A stretch of 64,000 nucleotides of DNA from Phymatolithon calcareum (lineage: Eukaryota; Rhodophyta; Florideophyceae; Hapalidiales): contig OZ345369.1 of assembly GCA_977006965.1 (NCBI GenBank), positions 2,046,001 to 2,110,000 on the forward strand, given 5' to 3'. The number at the start of each line of letters is the position of its first letter. The first letter of the stretch is position 1. This document shows, piece by piece, positions 1 to 10,046 of the stretch. A model generated the notes under the pieces. The model was given only the letters and a program-made list of their open reading frames with translations, made no database searches and was not told where the DNA came from. Both the position numbers and the translations under genes were made by a program.

Positions 1-112
1 ATATGATTTCATGCAAGTAGAATGATTAGGGCAAGTCTACCGGTGTGGTCAAATCGTAAAAACACTTGGAAGCAGCTCTTGTGGCATCTCTATCGGTCGA
101 CAAAATGCCAAA

Positions 113-184
113 CAAATTGCCAAATGGCTAAACAAAATTCTATTTTCTCGCAGAATAGCATTTTGTTTAGACATTTGGCAATTG
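113..184. repeat. Imperfect 72-bp palindrome (hairpin)
   Basis: The left arm starting CAAATTGCCAAATGGCTAAA is the reverse complement, with about three mismatches, of the right arm ending ACATTTGGCAATTG. The arms are about 31 bp around a short centre. It lies in an otherwise featureless A/T-rich stretch. It could be a miniature foldback element or a stem formed during repair; no coding content. Confidence 0.85.
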
Positions 185-883
185 ACTACGTATGGCACGG
201 GACAGTTGTGTCCACACCCGAGGCCCGATGACAGACGTAAAAAACGGGCCAGAATGATTAGAGTTTCCAGTGGTGCTACATATCACGTTCAGAACGGAAT
301 CTCAAAACAATCCGCGTCATGCAGGGAAATCGACCGACTTCTCGTAGGAAATAATGAAGAATCATGCGGAACGATTTGGCGCGCCAGCGAACCTTTAGGA
401 AACATTTCGCGCGAAAGTCAATTGCAATGGACTATTTGAGCGCGCGCTCGTATCCGACTCCATCTCCGGATCCGAGCAACCAAATCAAACCGATTCGAGC
501 ACAATGGGCGGGCGCGGCGCCTCCTTCACATCGGACGAAGACACCGCTCTGGCACGGTGCTGGTTGGCCGTGTCGCGAGTTCTCTTGCTCCTCCACTATG
601 ACTGCGGCGACATGGATGGCCGCGCGGAGCACGATGTCCTCTTCCGACAAACTTGGTGGAGATGAAGTCCGAGCATTTGACTCTCGCATTGTAGCTCCAA
701 TTTTATAGAAGATTTATGTTTTAATTCCTTGTTTTTCTTTCACTATTTTGAGACAGTTTCACCTATAGGTTTTGGACCGACAGAGTTGCACTGCACTCAA
801 TCTATTTTGGGCGACAAAAATTTGGCATTTTGACCAGATCTATAGGTTCACCGGTAGACTTGCTCTTAGTGGCTGAATTCCAC
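185..883. other. Intergenic, no gene recognised
   Basis: Only short overlapping open frames in several phases, none with recognisable protein text. The bases just before 891 include the left target-site duplication of the next element. Confidence 0.6.
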
Positions 884-890
884 ATAATAC

Positions 891-1809
891 CAGGGGAATG
901 TTAGGAGGGGGACAAAAGCAGGCGAGGTGTCATACCGAATTTTAATGATAAGCCTATGTGGCGTCCGTATGAAGCAGAGCAGGTAGGGCGAAAATGTATC
1001 ATAAACGAAGTCGGTTCAAAGAAAAAATCCAGCTTACAGCTCGCGTACATTATGGACCGTAATGTAGCGAAGCCTCTCGTTGCAGGATCCCATTCTGGAG
1101 AGAAATAATAGAGAAGTAGGTCTTCGAGCTCTCCCTGTGCACTGTGCACAAAACGTGCACGGCTCGCGCCCGTGGCTTTCGTGATTTTCAAAAGTTGCCC
1201 GCGAAAATTTGAGATGTAGCAGTTGTGCGCCGGGCAGATTTAACCATATTTTAATTAATGAAAGGGAAGACTTGGAGGTGTGGCTGGCGTCTTTCCTCCT
1301 GTGTAACAGCGATTGACGCGAGCGGAACGTTCTCGGAGGCGAGTAGCTCGTGTGACGAGCCCGGGCTTCAATCAGCCGTGAGTTCTGGGCTGGAACAAGA
1401 CGCTCGGTCGCGCGCTCATCCGTCGGTGGTCCTCGCTTGAGAGAAGTGCTCGAATAATCCATTTCTGCGAAATAAAACCTATCATTTGCGGCCACGTTGC
1501 CACAATTTCATCAGCTAATCACGAAAGTGCCCGCACGAGCGCCTCGGAATCCGACATGGCACCGCAGCGTTTACTGCACTCCAACTATACTGTCACTAGG
1601 ATGCTTACAGCTCAACATGTCCTGGCACAATTCCATTGGCCGTCGTCGAACGACGGCTCTGTCAGAGCGCTGCAAGAATCGAGCTTCATCACTTAATTTT
1701 TGATACAAGGATTTCCTCATAATTAACCTGACACAACGCAGGCCACATTTATAATAAACTTTTTGAAACATCAAGTTTCTGCTTTTGTCCCCCTCCTAAC
1801 ATTACCCTG
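891..1809. mobile_element. Non-autonomous DNA transposon with TIRs and 7-bp TSD
   Basis: The 919-bp unit starts CAGGGGAATGTTAGGAGGGG and its end is the reverse complement of the same sequence. The terminal inverted repeats run 31 bp with one mismatch (891-921 and 1779-1809). ATAATAC flanks both ends exactly (884-890 and 1810-1816), a 7-bp target-site duplication. The CAGGG terminus resembles hAT-type ends, but hAT duplications are normally 8 bp, so the superfamily is open. No transposase frame is seen inside: the internal frames of 96 and 153 codons on the minus strand overlap each other and resemble nothing known to me. It must have been mobilised in trans. The intact ends suggest a fairly recent insertion. 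Confidence 0.92.
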
Positions 1810-1816
1810 ATAATAC

Positions 1817-2419
1817 TGTACTAGCATTCGTCTGAACTGACCATTGTCTAGGGGCAACGCATATCATAGCGATAAACTTCGATTTTGAGTAAAAATCGAT
1901 GTGACGCATCTCCGCAATTCATCCGAAACAAACGCCTTCGGTGTATGAAACGAGGATTCAGGGAACCAATCGTGTAACACCAACAGTGCAGTACAGCGGT
2001 ACAATGCAATCGTATACTGTTCGTCGATGCGCTGCCTAAGTTTCTACGATCGAATGCAGTGTTTCTATGAGTCGTCATGTACTTCGGCAGTATCAATAAA
2101 ATGCTAGACGTGGATGTCATCAAACAGCAAAGGTTTTCAAACTCTTTATTTCCCACCTTCCCAGCAGGCCATCACATCATATACTGTACATTCCCTTTCA
2201 ACCAAAACACTTGTTAGCATCGGCATCGGCTAGCCGATGCTTTCCGCGACGGTTGGTGGTCGTTCCTCTTTGCAAACAATGAGTGAATAATCGATTCATC
2301 CCTCAAGCACAAGCTGGTCTTGGACGAATTCTTTGCCAACGCAATCCGACACTGCGCACCGTTTGATTTGTTGACAGCAATTCCTTACGTGTGGTTTCGG
2401 CAAGTATAGCGCAGCCGAA
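1817..2419. other. Upstream region of the membrane-protein gene
   Basis: No gene seen. The stretch from about 2340 presumably holds the promoter and 5' UTR of the gene at 2420, but I see no clear TATA box. Confidence 0.5.
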
Positions 2420-4492
2420 ATGCTGCCCCGCCGAGCGCTCTGGGTTCTCTTCTTCCTGTTACCGCTGTTCGTACCTGTGGTCTCAGAGCAGAATGTTTCG
2501 CTCGACTCTTCTCGAAGGCTTCAAGCATGGCTAAACGACACGTTTTTACAACCTCCGCCGGACAACACGTCCATGCCACAGGTCTGTGATTATTCGCAGC
2601 AGGCGTGGGCGCAACATGCAATCCGCTTCAAGATTAACGGGACACAGTTCATGACTCTCGCTGGTCCTGAGCCGTGCGCACAAGCCAGAAAAGGGGACCT
2701 CCTGAACGACTTCAAATTTGACAGACATGTACCGCTGCGCAAAGAACTCAGTGGCCAGAACGGGTATGTAGGGATACCATTTCGCGAACATTCTGATTAC
2801 CAAGACATCGACTTACTATGCAAAATATATGCAGGGTCATTCATCAGGAATATATCATCTCTATATGCTCTAATTGAACCAATATTCCCAGTGAAAGGAT
2901 TTCCCCTCGATACATATTCATATTATGATCGAAATGAACCAAGATCCCCAGTGAAGGACTTTCTCCCCGTTCAAATCTCGAAACCCCAGGCATCGAAAGA
3001 AGGGAACAGCACCGCTCAATATTTCTACATATATCTAGGTCCGGAGGATCCCACCGTCGCGAAGAACCCGTTTTCCTTCTTTATGCAAGATATGACCATG
3101 AACGACGTACCTGGATATAAGAATGCTGTCGATGACGCTAATGGACGTATTTCGATCCACCAGGAGAGAGTGAAAGAGCTCTCTCCGTCAAACACGGCGA
3201 TTCTCTTGCTTCCCATGCTTCTGTCTTTCCTGCCAGCATCGGCGGTAACCGATAACTTATCCGCATATCGCACGCTAGCGTACGCAATTGCTACCGATTT
3301 TCTTACAAACATCCCTATTCTCATCAAGGGCGCAGAGTTCTTGTACATTTCCTCATTGCAATCGCCCGGCGGGGCTGCGCGTACCTTGCTCACAGGCAAT
3401 GCTCAGGTGCAATTTGTTGAAATATGGGTAACCCAATGTGAGAAAACTCTGGGGTCTTTCAGACTTGGATTCGCATTTGTTTTCTTTGGTATCTGGGCTA
3501 TGGCAGTTGGATTTACCACAGAATTCCTGATATGGAAGTTCGATGTTCAGAAGCGTGAGATTGAGCAGATGAACAAGGGCAATTTTTTTGGCACGGAATC
3601 ACAATCTCAAAGTACAGTCTCCGAAAATCAGGGCAGAGAGCCATTTCGGAAACGAATGAAGAGGTCTCAAAATAAGGCAACCAAGGACTCAAGCAGCCCT
3701 TTGATATCAGAGAACAATTGTCGAAAGAGAAAGCATTCCGACATGGCGTCTGAAGCGGAGTATGAATTTGGGCCTGATGACAGTAGTTCTTGCGGTTCGA
3801 GTTGGAAGGAAGATGCGAAAGAGCTTGCGTTCTTCTTTGCAGGTGTTGCACTGAGCTTTCTTGTCGTGATTCCCTTCTTGGGGTTTATCTTTCTCCGACA
3901 TCACTATTTCAAGAAAACAGAGAGGCGAGAATGGTTCTTTAAGATTGGCACCATGGTAGGATCCATGAACATGGCTTACATTTTTGTGGTCGTAATCTTC
4001 AACCTTGTACTAGAAGAATTTTTCGTTGCTTTTGTCCTTTTTTTCGATCTGGTACTATTTTTCGTGCTACGAAAATCGAAATGTCAACTCTGTGCATGCT
4101 TTCCAAAGACGGCTCAAGCTCAAGCAGAGTCGAGAACAAATGGCACTGGAGAATGTAGAGAAACGAGATTTTACGTGGCTGGTTTATTTCTCGGACTATT
4201 AGTGTCAGTCTTCTCAAACCTCTACCTTCGCCGCTTTCCATGGATTCGAAGGAACAAGAGGAGAAGAAGGATGCTTAAAATTGGATTCATGGTCGGTGCG
4301 TTCACTAATTTGGTTGTATTGGACTTCGTCTCGCGGAGGCTGTTCGACAGATATTTTCCAAGTCTAATTCTGCTCTACAACGTGGTGTTTCTTGTCGCCC
4401 TCGTTCTTTGCGAGACAGATTTAGTCCGTTGCACGGCACGCGAACGGCCAAACCGGAGTGGAAATTCACTTCCAAATACTCTCGACCCTTAA
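2420..4492 (+). CDS. Multi-span membrane protein with signal peptide, unknown function
   Basis: A single 690-codon frame, by far the longest on this side of the window, starting GAAATGC. The first ~22 residues (MLPRRALWVLFFLLPLFVP) form a signal peptide or signal anchor. Several N-x-S/T sites follow in a ~250-residue presumably lumenal or extracellular domain (NVS, NDT, NTS, NGT, NIS, NST). Hydrophobic spans are visible at roughly residues 250-270, 345-370, 475-495, 510-555 (probably two), 590-610 and 620-665. Between the second and third is a ~100-residue charged, Ser/Lys-rich loop that looks cytosolic. Repeated short motifs near spans (KIGTMVGSMNMAYI, KIGFMVGAFTNLVV) hint that the C-terminal half is an internal duplication. 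I do not recognise the family. The cysteines, glycosylation sites and topology suggest a plasma- or endomembrane receptor or transporter-like protein, which is inference only. No intron is needed. Confidence 0.8.
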   Translation: MLPRRALWVLFFLLPLFVPVVSEQNVSLDSSRRLQAWLNDTFLQPPPDNTSMPQVCDYSQQAWAQHAIRFKINGTQFMTLAGPEPCAQARKGDLLNDFKFDRHVPLRKELSGQNGYVGIPFREHSDYQDIDLLCKIYAGSFIRNISSLYALIEPIFPVKGFPLDTYSYYDRNEPRSPVKDFLPVQISKPQASKEGNSTAQYFYIYLGPEDPTVAKNPFSFFMQDMTMNDVPGYKNAVDDANGRISIHQERVKELSPSNTAILLLPMLLSFLPASAVTDNLSAYRTLAYAIATDFLTNIPILIKGAEFLYISSLQSPGGAARTLLTGNAQVQFVEIWVTQCEKTLGSFRLGFAFVFFGIWAMAVGFTTEFLIWKFDVQKREIEQMNKGNFFGTESQSQSTVSENQGREPFRKRMKRSQNKATKDSSSPLISENNCRKRKHSDMASEAEYEFGPDDSSSCGSSWKEDAKELAFFFAGVALSFLVVIPFLGFIFLRHHYFKKTERREWFFKIGTMVGSMNMAYIFVVVIFNLVLEEFFVAFVLFFDLVLFFVLRKSKCQLCACFPKTAQAQAESRTNGTGECRETRFYVAGLFLGLLVSVFSNLYLRRFPWIRRNKRRRRMLKIGFMVGAFTNLVVLDFVSRRLFDRYFPSLILLYNVVFLVALVLCETDLVRCTARERPNRSGNSLPNTLDP

Positions 4493-4915
4493 TGACTACA
4501 AGCTTTTTTAGGTCCTAGCAATGATATGCGACCAGTTTTGCATAGCACGAGTAAAACTTGTTCGCCTTATACAGGAAGAGAATGTCGAACTTTGGCAAGA
4601 AACTGTTCACTACCGCTTGCCTTCAAAGAATGAAGATTGAATACATGTTGAAACCCTCCCGTTCTCCTATTGCTCCTCTTCAGCAAGAAAAAGAAAAGGG
4701 AGTTTATATTTTTAAGTTACCAACGCATCTCCTCGTCAGCAAGCGAGGCACCCGGATGGATATATCTGAACAAGCCCCTCCCTCATTCGTATTGCAGGTA
4801 CACGGATCGTCAATAGCTATATACGCACCAACATCCTTTTCGGATCCACTGGGATCCAAACGGCAAGTACGAATATGAATTGGAAAGTCGATGGAAGATT
4901 GTTTGAAGAAGAAAG
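4493..4915. other. 3' flank of membrane-protein gene
   Basis: No gene. The stretch at about 4690-4735 (AAGTTACCAACGCATCTCCT) resembles the reverse complement of the family B LINE tail and may be a short relic. 4916 begins a clear copy. Confidence 0.45.
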
Positions 4916-5749
4916 GTAGATTTTTATTTAAAAGTTACCAACACATCTGCTGACACTTGGGGAAACTTTCCTAGGGCCAAGACAATTTGGCTAGATTCTG
5001 CCTATGGAAGAGTTTCTTTTCTTGTTGATGTAACACGATTCAGTGGGCTACAAAACCCACCTCTGGTCTCCTTCGGGACCTCGAGGGGAAAAAATTCTCC
5101 CCTATCCTGTGACACGCTGTGATTTCAAGTTGCGGGCAGTCCTTACTTTTCCACAGCCTGAAACATGGTTAGGAGCTCGTCGAGTCCTCGCTTAGTCCAG
5201 GCGCTGTCATCTTTGGAGAGTCTGCATTTATCACGTCTTCGATGGCATCTTTCCCACATTGGCCGGTGAGCTCGAAAAGGGTGGAGGTGCTCATGGGAGG
5301 GAGCATTCCAAATGACCACTTGGTGGCAAGTGTTCTATGTCTTCTTCAGTTGAAGAGAAGATGCGGGGGTATCGACACTTTCGCGTGCGGTATAGGTCGT
5401 TTTTTCGACTTTTCCACATCCTCTGCGGCCTCCAGTATCTTTTTTCTTTGGTATTTCTTGATGCTTGTCGTAGCCGTCGTTTCGTTTGCAGCTTCGCACA
5501 GGAAGCCATTCACTCTAGCGTGGGCAATATCTCTCTCCGCTTCTAAATGTTCCTTGTTCGCGATCTCTGTTGTTGGACCAGATATCAGCGTATCACGTCT
5601 TCTTATCAATCTCCGCACAAAGCGTCGTCCAAGGACGTCTCTTCTTCCCTTGGGTTGGAGGATGCGACACATGGCCCTGCACCTGTCCAAGCTTCTTTTT
5701 CCTGGTTTCCCAAGGATTTGCCCGAAGAACATAGATTCAACCTTCTTGA
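4916..5749 (-). mobile_element. LINE family B, 3' portion (copy B1), split by copy A1
   Basis: On the minus strand the text VKKVESMFFGQI...RRDVLGRRFVRRL matches the C-terminal region of the copy at 47-48 kb (IKEVERTFLFQIFGG...). It is followed in another frame by KWSFGMLPPMS...ELTGQ, which recurs at 20.1 kb. A ~300-nt 3' UTR ends TTGGTAACTTTTAAATAAAAATC with AATAAA. This is the tail of a non-LTR retrotransposon, downstream of the RT domain. The upstream part of the same copy continues at 6623-6840 beyond inserted copy A1. The UTR has a GTGGG/CCCAC stem (5043-5060) that is conserved in the 11-kb copy. Confidence 0.8.
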
Positions 5750-5765
5750 CTTCCGAGGCCACCTT
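5750..5765. repeat. Target-site duplication of LINE A1 (left)
   Basis: CTTCCGAGGCCACCTT occurs here and again at 6607-6622, exactly where the conserved 3' end of family A stops. The 16-bp identity marks TPRT insertion of A1 into B1. Confidence 0.9.
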
Positions 5766-6606
5766 GGCTTGAACGTCAGAGGACTCCAACCAACCACGTG
5801 CATCAGGATTTTCAAGTCGTTGATTCTCCCCAAATGGGAGTATGCCAGGCACCTGACACCGATCAAGAACGACTACTATCGGCAATGGAAGCAGCAGAAG
5901 GTCTTTTCTACAGATACGTTTTCGGAAAATATGTCGAGTATCGAAGGGAGAGAATGAGAGTGCTCTGCCATCTCGCCAGCCCACAGATGAGGAGAATGCA
6001 CCAGGCTGAAAGGTTTGCCTTAAGCTTGGACGGAGGAAGTTCCTGGAGCTTTCAGAAGAATACCAGGGAAAAGAAGAAGATCTGGAAGACGTATCAAAGG
6101 ACATTGGGTATCTCGGCGAAGAGGAAAACCTTAAAGAAGCTCTGAAACAAGCGGAAGAAGGTATTGTGTCAAAAAAGCGACGCCTACAAGCAACAGTCAA
6201 AGTCGGGTCGTTGGAAGAAGAGGGTCGGACAGTTAAAATCCCGATCGGCGTACCGAACGACCTACCAGGAGTGCTATATATAAGGGACAGAACTGCGAGG
6301 TTGAGATGCCTAAGAGTCATTTTCAATAGAGTTCCTTTGTGGAGAAAATCTATTCTGGCGAAATACTTTGGGACTGGTGCTGTGGTGGAGCTTATCGTGT
6401 TGCAACGTATACTGCGGTCTATGAAGATGGACCAAGAAACGGAATATGAATCCAAAAGACTTACTCGGGCCCTCACAGGGAGAGAAATTCGAATTAAGGA
6501 GATATTAGAAGGAGAGTAGAGAGATGAGTATCGAAAACAACGAGAAGCTGCCCTGTTACTCAATTTGAGGCTTTGGGAGCTTTTAAAATAAATCAACATA
6601 TATCCC
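5766..6606 (+). mobile_element. LINE family A, 5'-truncated copy A1
   Basis: Starts in the post-RT region (RIFKSLILPKWEYARHLTP, typical of non-LTR RT C-termini) and continues through two frame changes. It covers the family A tail protein: RMHQAERFA, EEYQGKEEDL, VSKDIGYL, QAEEG-VSKKRR, RDRTARLRCLRVIFNR, PLWRKSILAKYFG and ESKRLTRALTGREIRIK. The element ends TTTTAAAATAAATCAACATATATCCCC. Target-site duplications of 16 bp flank it, so its boundaries are certain to within a base or two. It is nearly identical over its last ~190 bp to copy A7 at 59.4 kb, implying recent activity. The domain after RT has no family I can name. Confidence 0.92.
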
Positions 6607-6622
6607 CTTCCGAGGCCACCTT

Positions 6623-6840
6623 TGTGGTCCAAGGTGTGAGGTGTAGAGCATATTCCCATCTTGACTGCACAAGAGATTTGTACAGTCTAATAGCCATCGC
6701 GGGGTTAACACCATTAGTAAACACGCCCTGCCGTGCTTCGATTCAAGGCGGTCTCCTTCCAGCCAGAAAGAGAGGGTTAAGTTGTAAAAATTCTGATTGT
6801 AGCAAGTGAGATCGAGGTCAGATATTCGGTAGAAGCTACC
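6623..6840 (-). mobile_element. LINE family B, 5' portion of split copy B1
   Basis: On the minus strand, GVFTNGVNPAMAIRLYKSL then VQSRWEYALHLTPW matches the RT C-terminus at 47.9 kb (GVFTRGMNILKAIRIYKSL). Its reading text ends KVASE exactly at the target-site duplication and resumes at 5749 with VKKVE. Upstream, FYNLTLSFWLEGDR is weaker. Confidence 0.75.
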
Positions 6841-6914
6841 GTTCGCCTGCTTGTATAAATTTGCCCTCTCGACGTTCTTAGATGTGCACACCACCGGATC
6901 GAGAATCCTATGCA

Positions 6915-6956
6915 ACCATGCCCACGGTGGGCATGGTCAGGTGGGCAGCCCACCTG
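6915..6956. repeat. Two abutting perfect hairpins
   Basis: ACCATGCCCAC-G-GTGGGCATGGT (6915-6937) is followed at once by CAGGTGGGC-A-GCCCACCTG (6938-6956). Both are perfect with 1-nt loops. They sit directly at the 5' junction of the family Y LINE fragment. Confidence 0.93.
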
Positions 6957-7450
6957 TGGGTGCCAAGATCGCCATCCGAAAATGGGACGATCTCGGTCGA
7001 TTTGAGTGGCACTTGAGCACCGTGGTCCGAGTTAATGACAGGAAGCTCCCCTGTCCTATCAACTCTCCTCTACGGTTGCGAATCACGGAAGCTAACTGAA
7101 AATGTTCGGAAAAAACGCAGATCCAGAGGCGCCAAGATGTTGTCCAGAATATCGGGAAGACCAATTGCCGACTAGTCTAGGGACCCCACTATCGATGTGG
7201 TATTGTGCGCCAGACACATACGATGGAGTTGGCTCGGACACATCCTTAGGATGGACAAAAGTCTCTTGGTTCGTCAAGTGCTACTTCACTGCGGCCGACC
7301 AACCCCAGAGTCAATCTTTGGCGATGTCCCGGACTTCGACGTGCAAGCAGCAGTCAAACTCGCAGCAAATAGATTAGGATGGAAGAAGCTAAGGCCCTCA
7401 AAGTGTTGCTACCCCACAAGGGGAATACGCAAAATAAATGAACGCCACCG
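6957..7450 (+). mobile_element. LINE family Y, degenerate RT C-terminal fragment (Y1)
   Basis: Across at least two frame changes the plus strand reads LLYGCE-like text, then KMLSRISGRPIAD, TIDVVLCARHIRWSWLGHILRMDKSLLVRQVLLHCGRPTPES and IFGDVPDFDVQAAV. These match the open frame at 10.05-10.65 kb residue for residue in many places. The YGCE and WLGHILRMD blocks are characteristic of C-termini of non-LTR reverse transcriptases. 5'-truncated and broken. Confidence 0.82.
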
Positions 7451-7819
7451 GATGATGTTGAATTCAATATAGAAAGAGCTGTTCAGTCCTACCGCTTGCC
7501 ATGCTTCAACGGCATGTATCATGCGACCAAAAGTCTGTACGTGCGTTGGTGACCAAGTTTTGGGACACAGGGAACTTAGCAGCGTCCAATGTGGTACCAA
7601 GAATAACTCTCAGTTTCCCATTCTAAACCACGTTTATAACAATCTAGTTCTAACGTTAGTTCAGAGGTTCTCATGGGCGGCAGTGCTCCCCAGGATGGTT
7701 TTACGCCAAAAAATTTATACGCTCTACGTCTGCAGCACATGTTGACCATCTCAAGCAGCAGAAATAGATCAGGCTCCTGGACGATTCTTGCGTAGTTTGG
7801 GGAATGATCAAGTATGCAC

Positions 7820-7910
7820 AGGGCCTTTTTCAACAAAAGAAGTAAAGTGAGTAAAATTCTAATACCTACCTCTGATCTCAAAAAAGGAATATCGAGGGGG
7901 AAAATCATTA
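7820..7910 (-). mobile_element. Fragment of LINE family B 3' UTR
   Basis: About 90 bp (AAAGTGAGTAAAATTCTAAT ... CGAGGGGGAAAATCATT) is ~90% identical to 19815-19900 and more distantly to 30395-30475. In the other two copies the same block lies upstream of the family B AATAAA tail; here the tail itself is missing. Confidence 0.75.
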
Positions 7911-8034
7911 TGCTTCCCGAGTCGCACCGAATCTTGTCGCTTTTCTGCGCGGCGACGCTCGCGGGGGAGCTTGCGATAGCCCTAGTCGTCTCTGCGCCGA
8001 GGCGCCATAGGCGAGTTTACTGACTTCCCGAGTC

Positions 8035-8108
8035 AATAGACCAGGAGAGGATAGAGAGAGAAAAGAGCGGGAGAGACGAGAAAGAAAGGAGGAAAGAAAG
8101 ACAAGCCA
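8035..8108 (+). repeat. Polypurine tract
   Basis: About 70 bp almost entirely A/G (AGGAGAGGATAGAGAGAGAA and on), with a few pyrimidine interruptions. Low-complexity DNA that could form triplex; on the minus strand it gives only Ser/Leu-rich shadow frames. Confidence 0.8.
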
Positions 8109-8149
8109 ACAAAAACCCAATAGACACCAGACAGAGTAAGTGTGTAGAC

Positions 8150-8625
8150 CACCCCCGGGGCACAGTCCATAGCCTTGTGTGAACACAAGCGGTCGTGATG
8201 ATTAACCTCGAGCGCGAGGCTGCGCCGTGTAGGGCCAGGAAAGCTCCTTGAAGTGCAAATGAGAGTAGAATTCGGCTTGAACCGGAATGCAAGCCGCGCC
8301 GCCCACGGAGCACACTCCACAACCTTACGGGAACACTGATACAAGCGGGAATCAAGCACGTATACGAGGCAACGCCATGCGTTGTTGGTCCAATCTCAAC
8401 GATAGCAGAGCAGGCCTCGTAGTGACGCGCGCTGAAGAACAGCGAAACGAAAAGAACGGAAGAGAACGTGGGAATAGGCGAGGACGGTGAATCCGGTAAA
8501 CAGATATAAGCGCGACTCGCCATAAGAAGAGTCAATGTTCGGCGGCAGAACGCTCGACAGCCTTGCGGGAACTCTAGCGGTCGTGCAGTTCAGACACGAG
8601 CGCGAGCCTTCCCGTTGATAAAATC
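8150..8625. repeat. Three diverged, spaced repeats
   Basis: Blocks at about 8160-8225, 8305-8380 and 8545-8615 share the order GCACA(C/G)TCCA-A-CCTT-CGGGAAC...CAAGCGG...ACGAGCGCGAG. Spacing is 150-240 bp. No coding reason is visible. They could be an old minisatellite or a repeated internal part of an unrecognised element. Confidence 0.5.
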
Positions 8626-10046
8626 GCCGACGTCGCGTTGTTGCGGAAGAAGTTGGACGGCGTCGTCGTCCGTGATATGGCGACCTTGACTGGGCCGTCG
8701 ACCGTGAAATGAACGCTCGAAAAAGGAAACGGGAACTTGGGCACGATTGCCTCCGTGCTGGCCTGCACGGCGAGTGTTGCGAACAAGAAGGGCGTGAAGA
8801 ACTCAAATTCCGCGTGTTCGAAGGGACTGTCAGGCGAACATACGCGTGCTTGATCCAAACAGTCGAGCCGAAATTCGAAGAACTCCCACCTTTCTTTACT
8901 CAGAGGAAGGAACTAACTATCTTCTATGCTACAACAGAAGCAAAAATAGCGCATATACACACGAGAGTAACGTGCCCATATGGCCCAACAGATCATCTTC
9001 TACGAGCAGCATGACTATCGCGATCCGAGTTGCGCGGAGTACAGTGGCAAAAGGAAAAGCGTCCGCATTTGGACAGCGACATAACAGCACGCGCGAGAGT
9101 CAGAGGTAGATCTTGGTATGCCACTGGATCGTGTCGCACACCAAACCAATACAATAGAGAGTCCTTTCCCATAGCCAAATGGCCCCAAACATTGTTTGGG
9201 CCTTTCTATAACATACAAAATACTTCTCCAGGCCTCATGCAAAATATTGTTAGGGCGAAAAGAACAGAGGAAGTGGATAGCTTATCTCTCCAGACATAAG
9301 GAACAGTACGTATCACTGTCTCAAGTTTTACTTTTTCTTTGAGTAGCATGATGGGTGCATTGTGTGCTTATGAAACAGGGAGCGGATGCTAATTGATTTG
9401 GCGTTCGCCTCAGTTTGTACTATCATGGCATTTGATACAGCACTGCACGCGTAGAGAAACTCTACGGAAATGTTACGATTCAGACAAAGTAATAATTGTA
9501 GCAAATTTTTGATCACGGATTCTCGAGACCATAGTACTGTGAGCCAGTCTTTGTCGACCAGACCAGTCTCACCAATGGGATGTTCATTCAGAATACTGCT
9601 ACTCCGAAAGAGCGAATCTTTCACGCTACCCCTATTGGGCTCTAGAGAGTCCGAACTTCCAATGGCCGCAATGGCACTGGCCAGGTGAGCCTGGTTCAGG
9701 TGTTGTGTGAAGGTTGGGAATCATGAAGAAGATTTACTTGGTCATCGTTGATCGATATCGATATTCGATCCTCTTTCTTTCTTTTACTGCGGGATTTCTC
9801 GAAGCTGATGGAACAACTCCGCATCCTTACGGCTCTAGTAGACCTTAACAGATACGAGTGGTACTTGATGTCACAACAGCTGTCCAAGCTGCACAAGGTG
9901 CAGACCATGGTCCAGCTTAACATCCATATCGCTACGCAGCCAATCTTCATTCGCCGTCCTTCAAAGGGATGCCCGGGTTGGAAACCATTTAGGACGTTCA
10001 CGGTAGCTAATGATCTCTCTGCCTTCTTTCTATTCGATCCTCGATA
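8626..10046. other. Intergenic, no gene recognised
   Basis: Short frames only, up to ~119 codons at 9696-10055 on the minus strand, with no motif I recognise. Immediately upstream of LINE Y2; no element boundary found. Confidence 0.5.

Noticed and set aside
5346-6659. A 437-codon minus-strand open frame
   Set aside because: Its first two-thirds are the antisense of LINE A1 and only the last third reads real LINE B text; it runs across a proven insertion boundary, so it is not one gene.
8017-8535. 172-codon minus frame
   Set aside because: Antisense of the polypurine tract and of diverged repeats; Ser/Leu low-complexity, no start context, no family.
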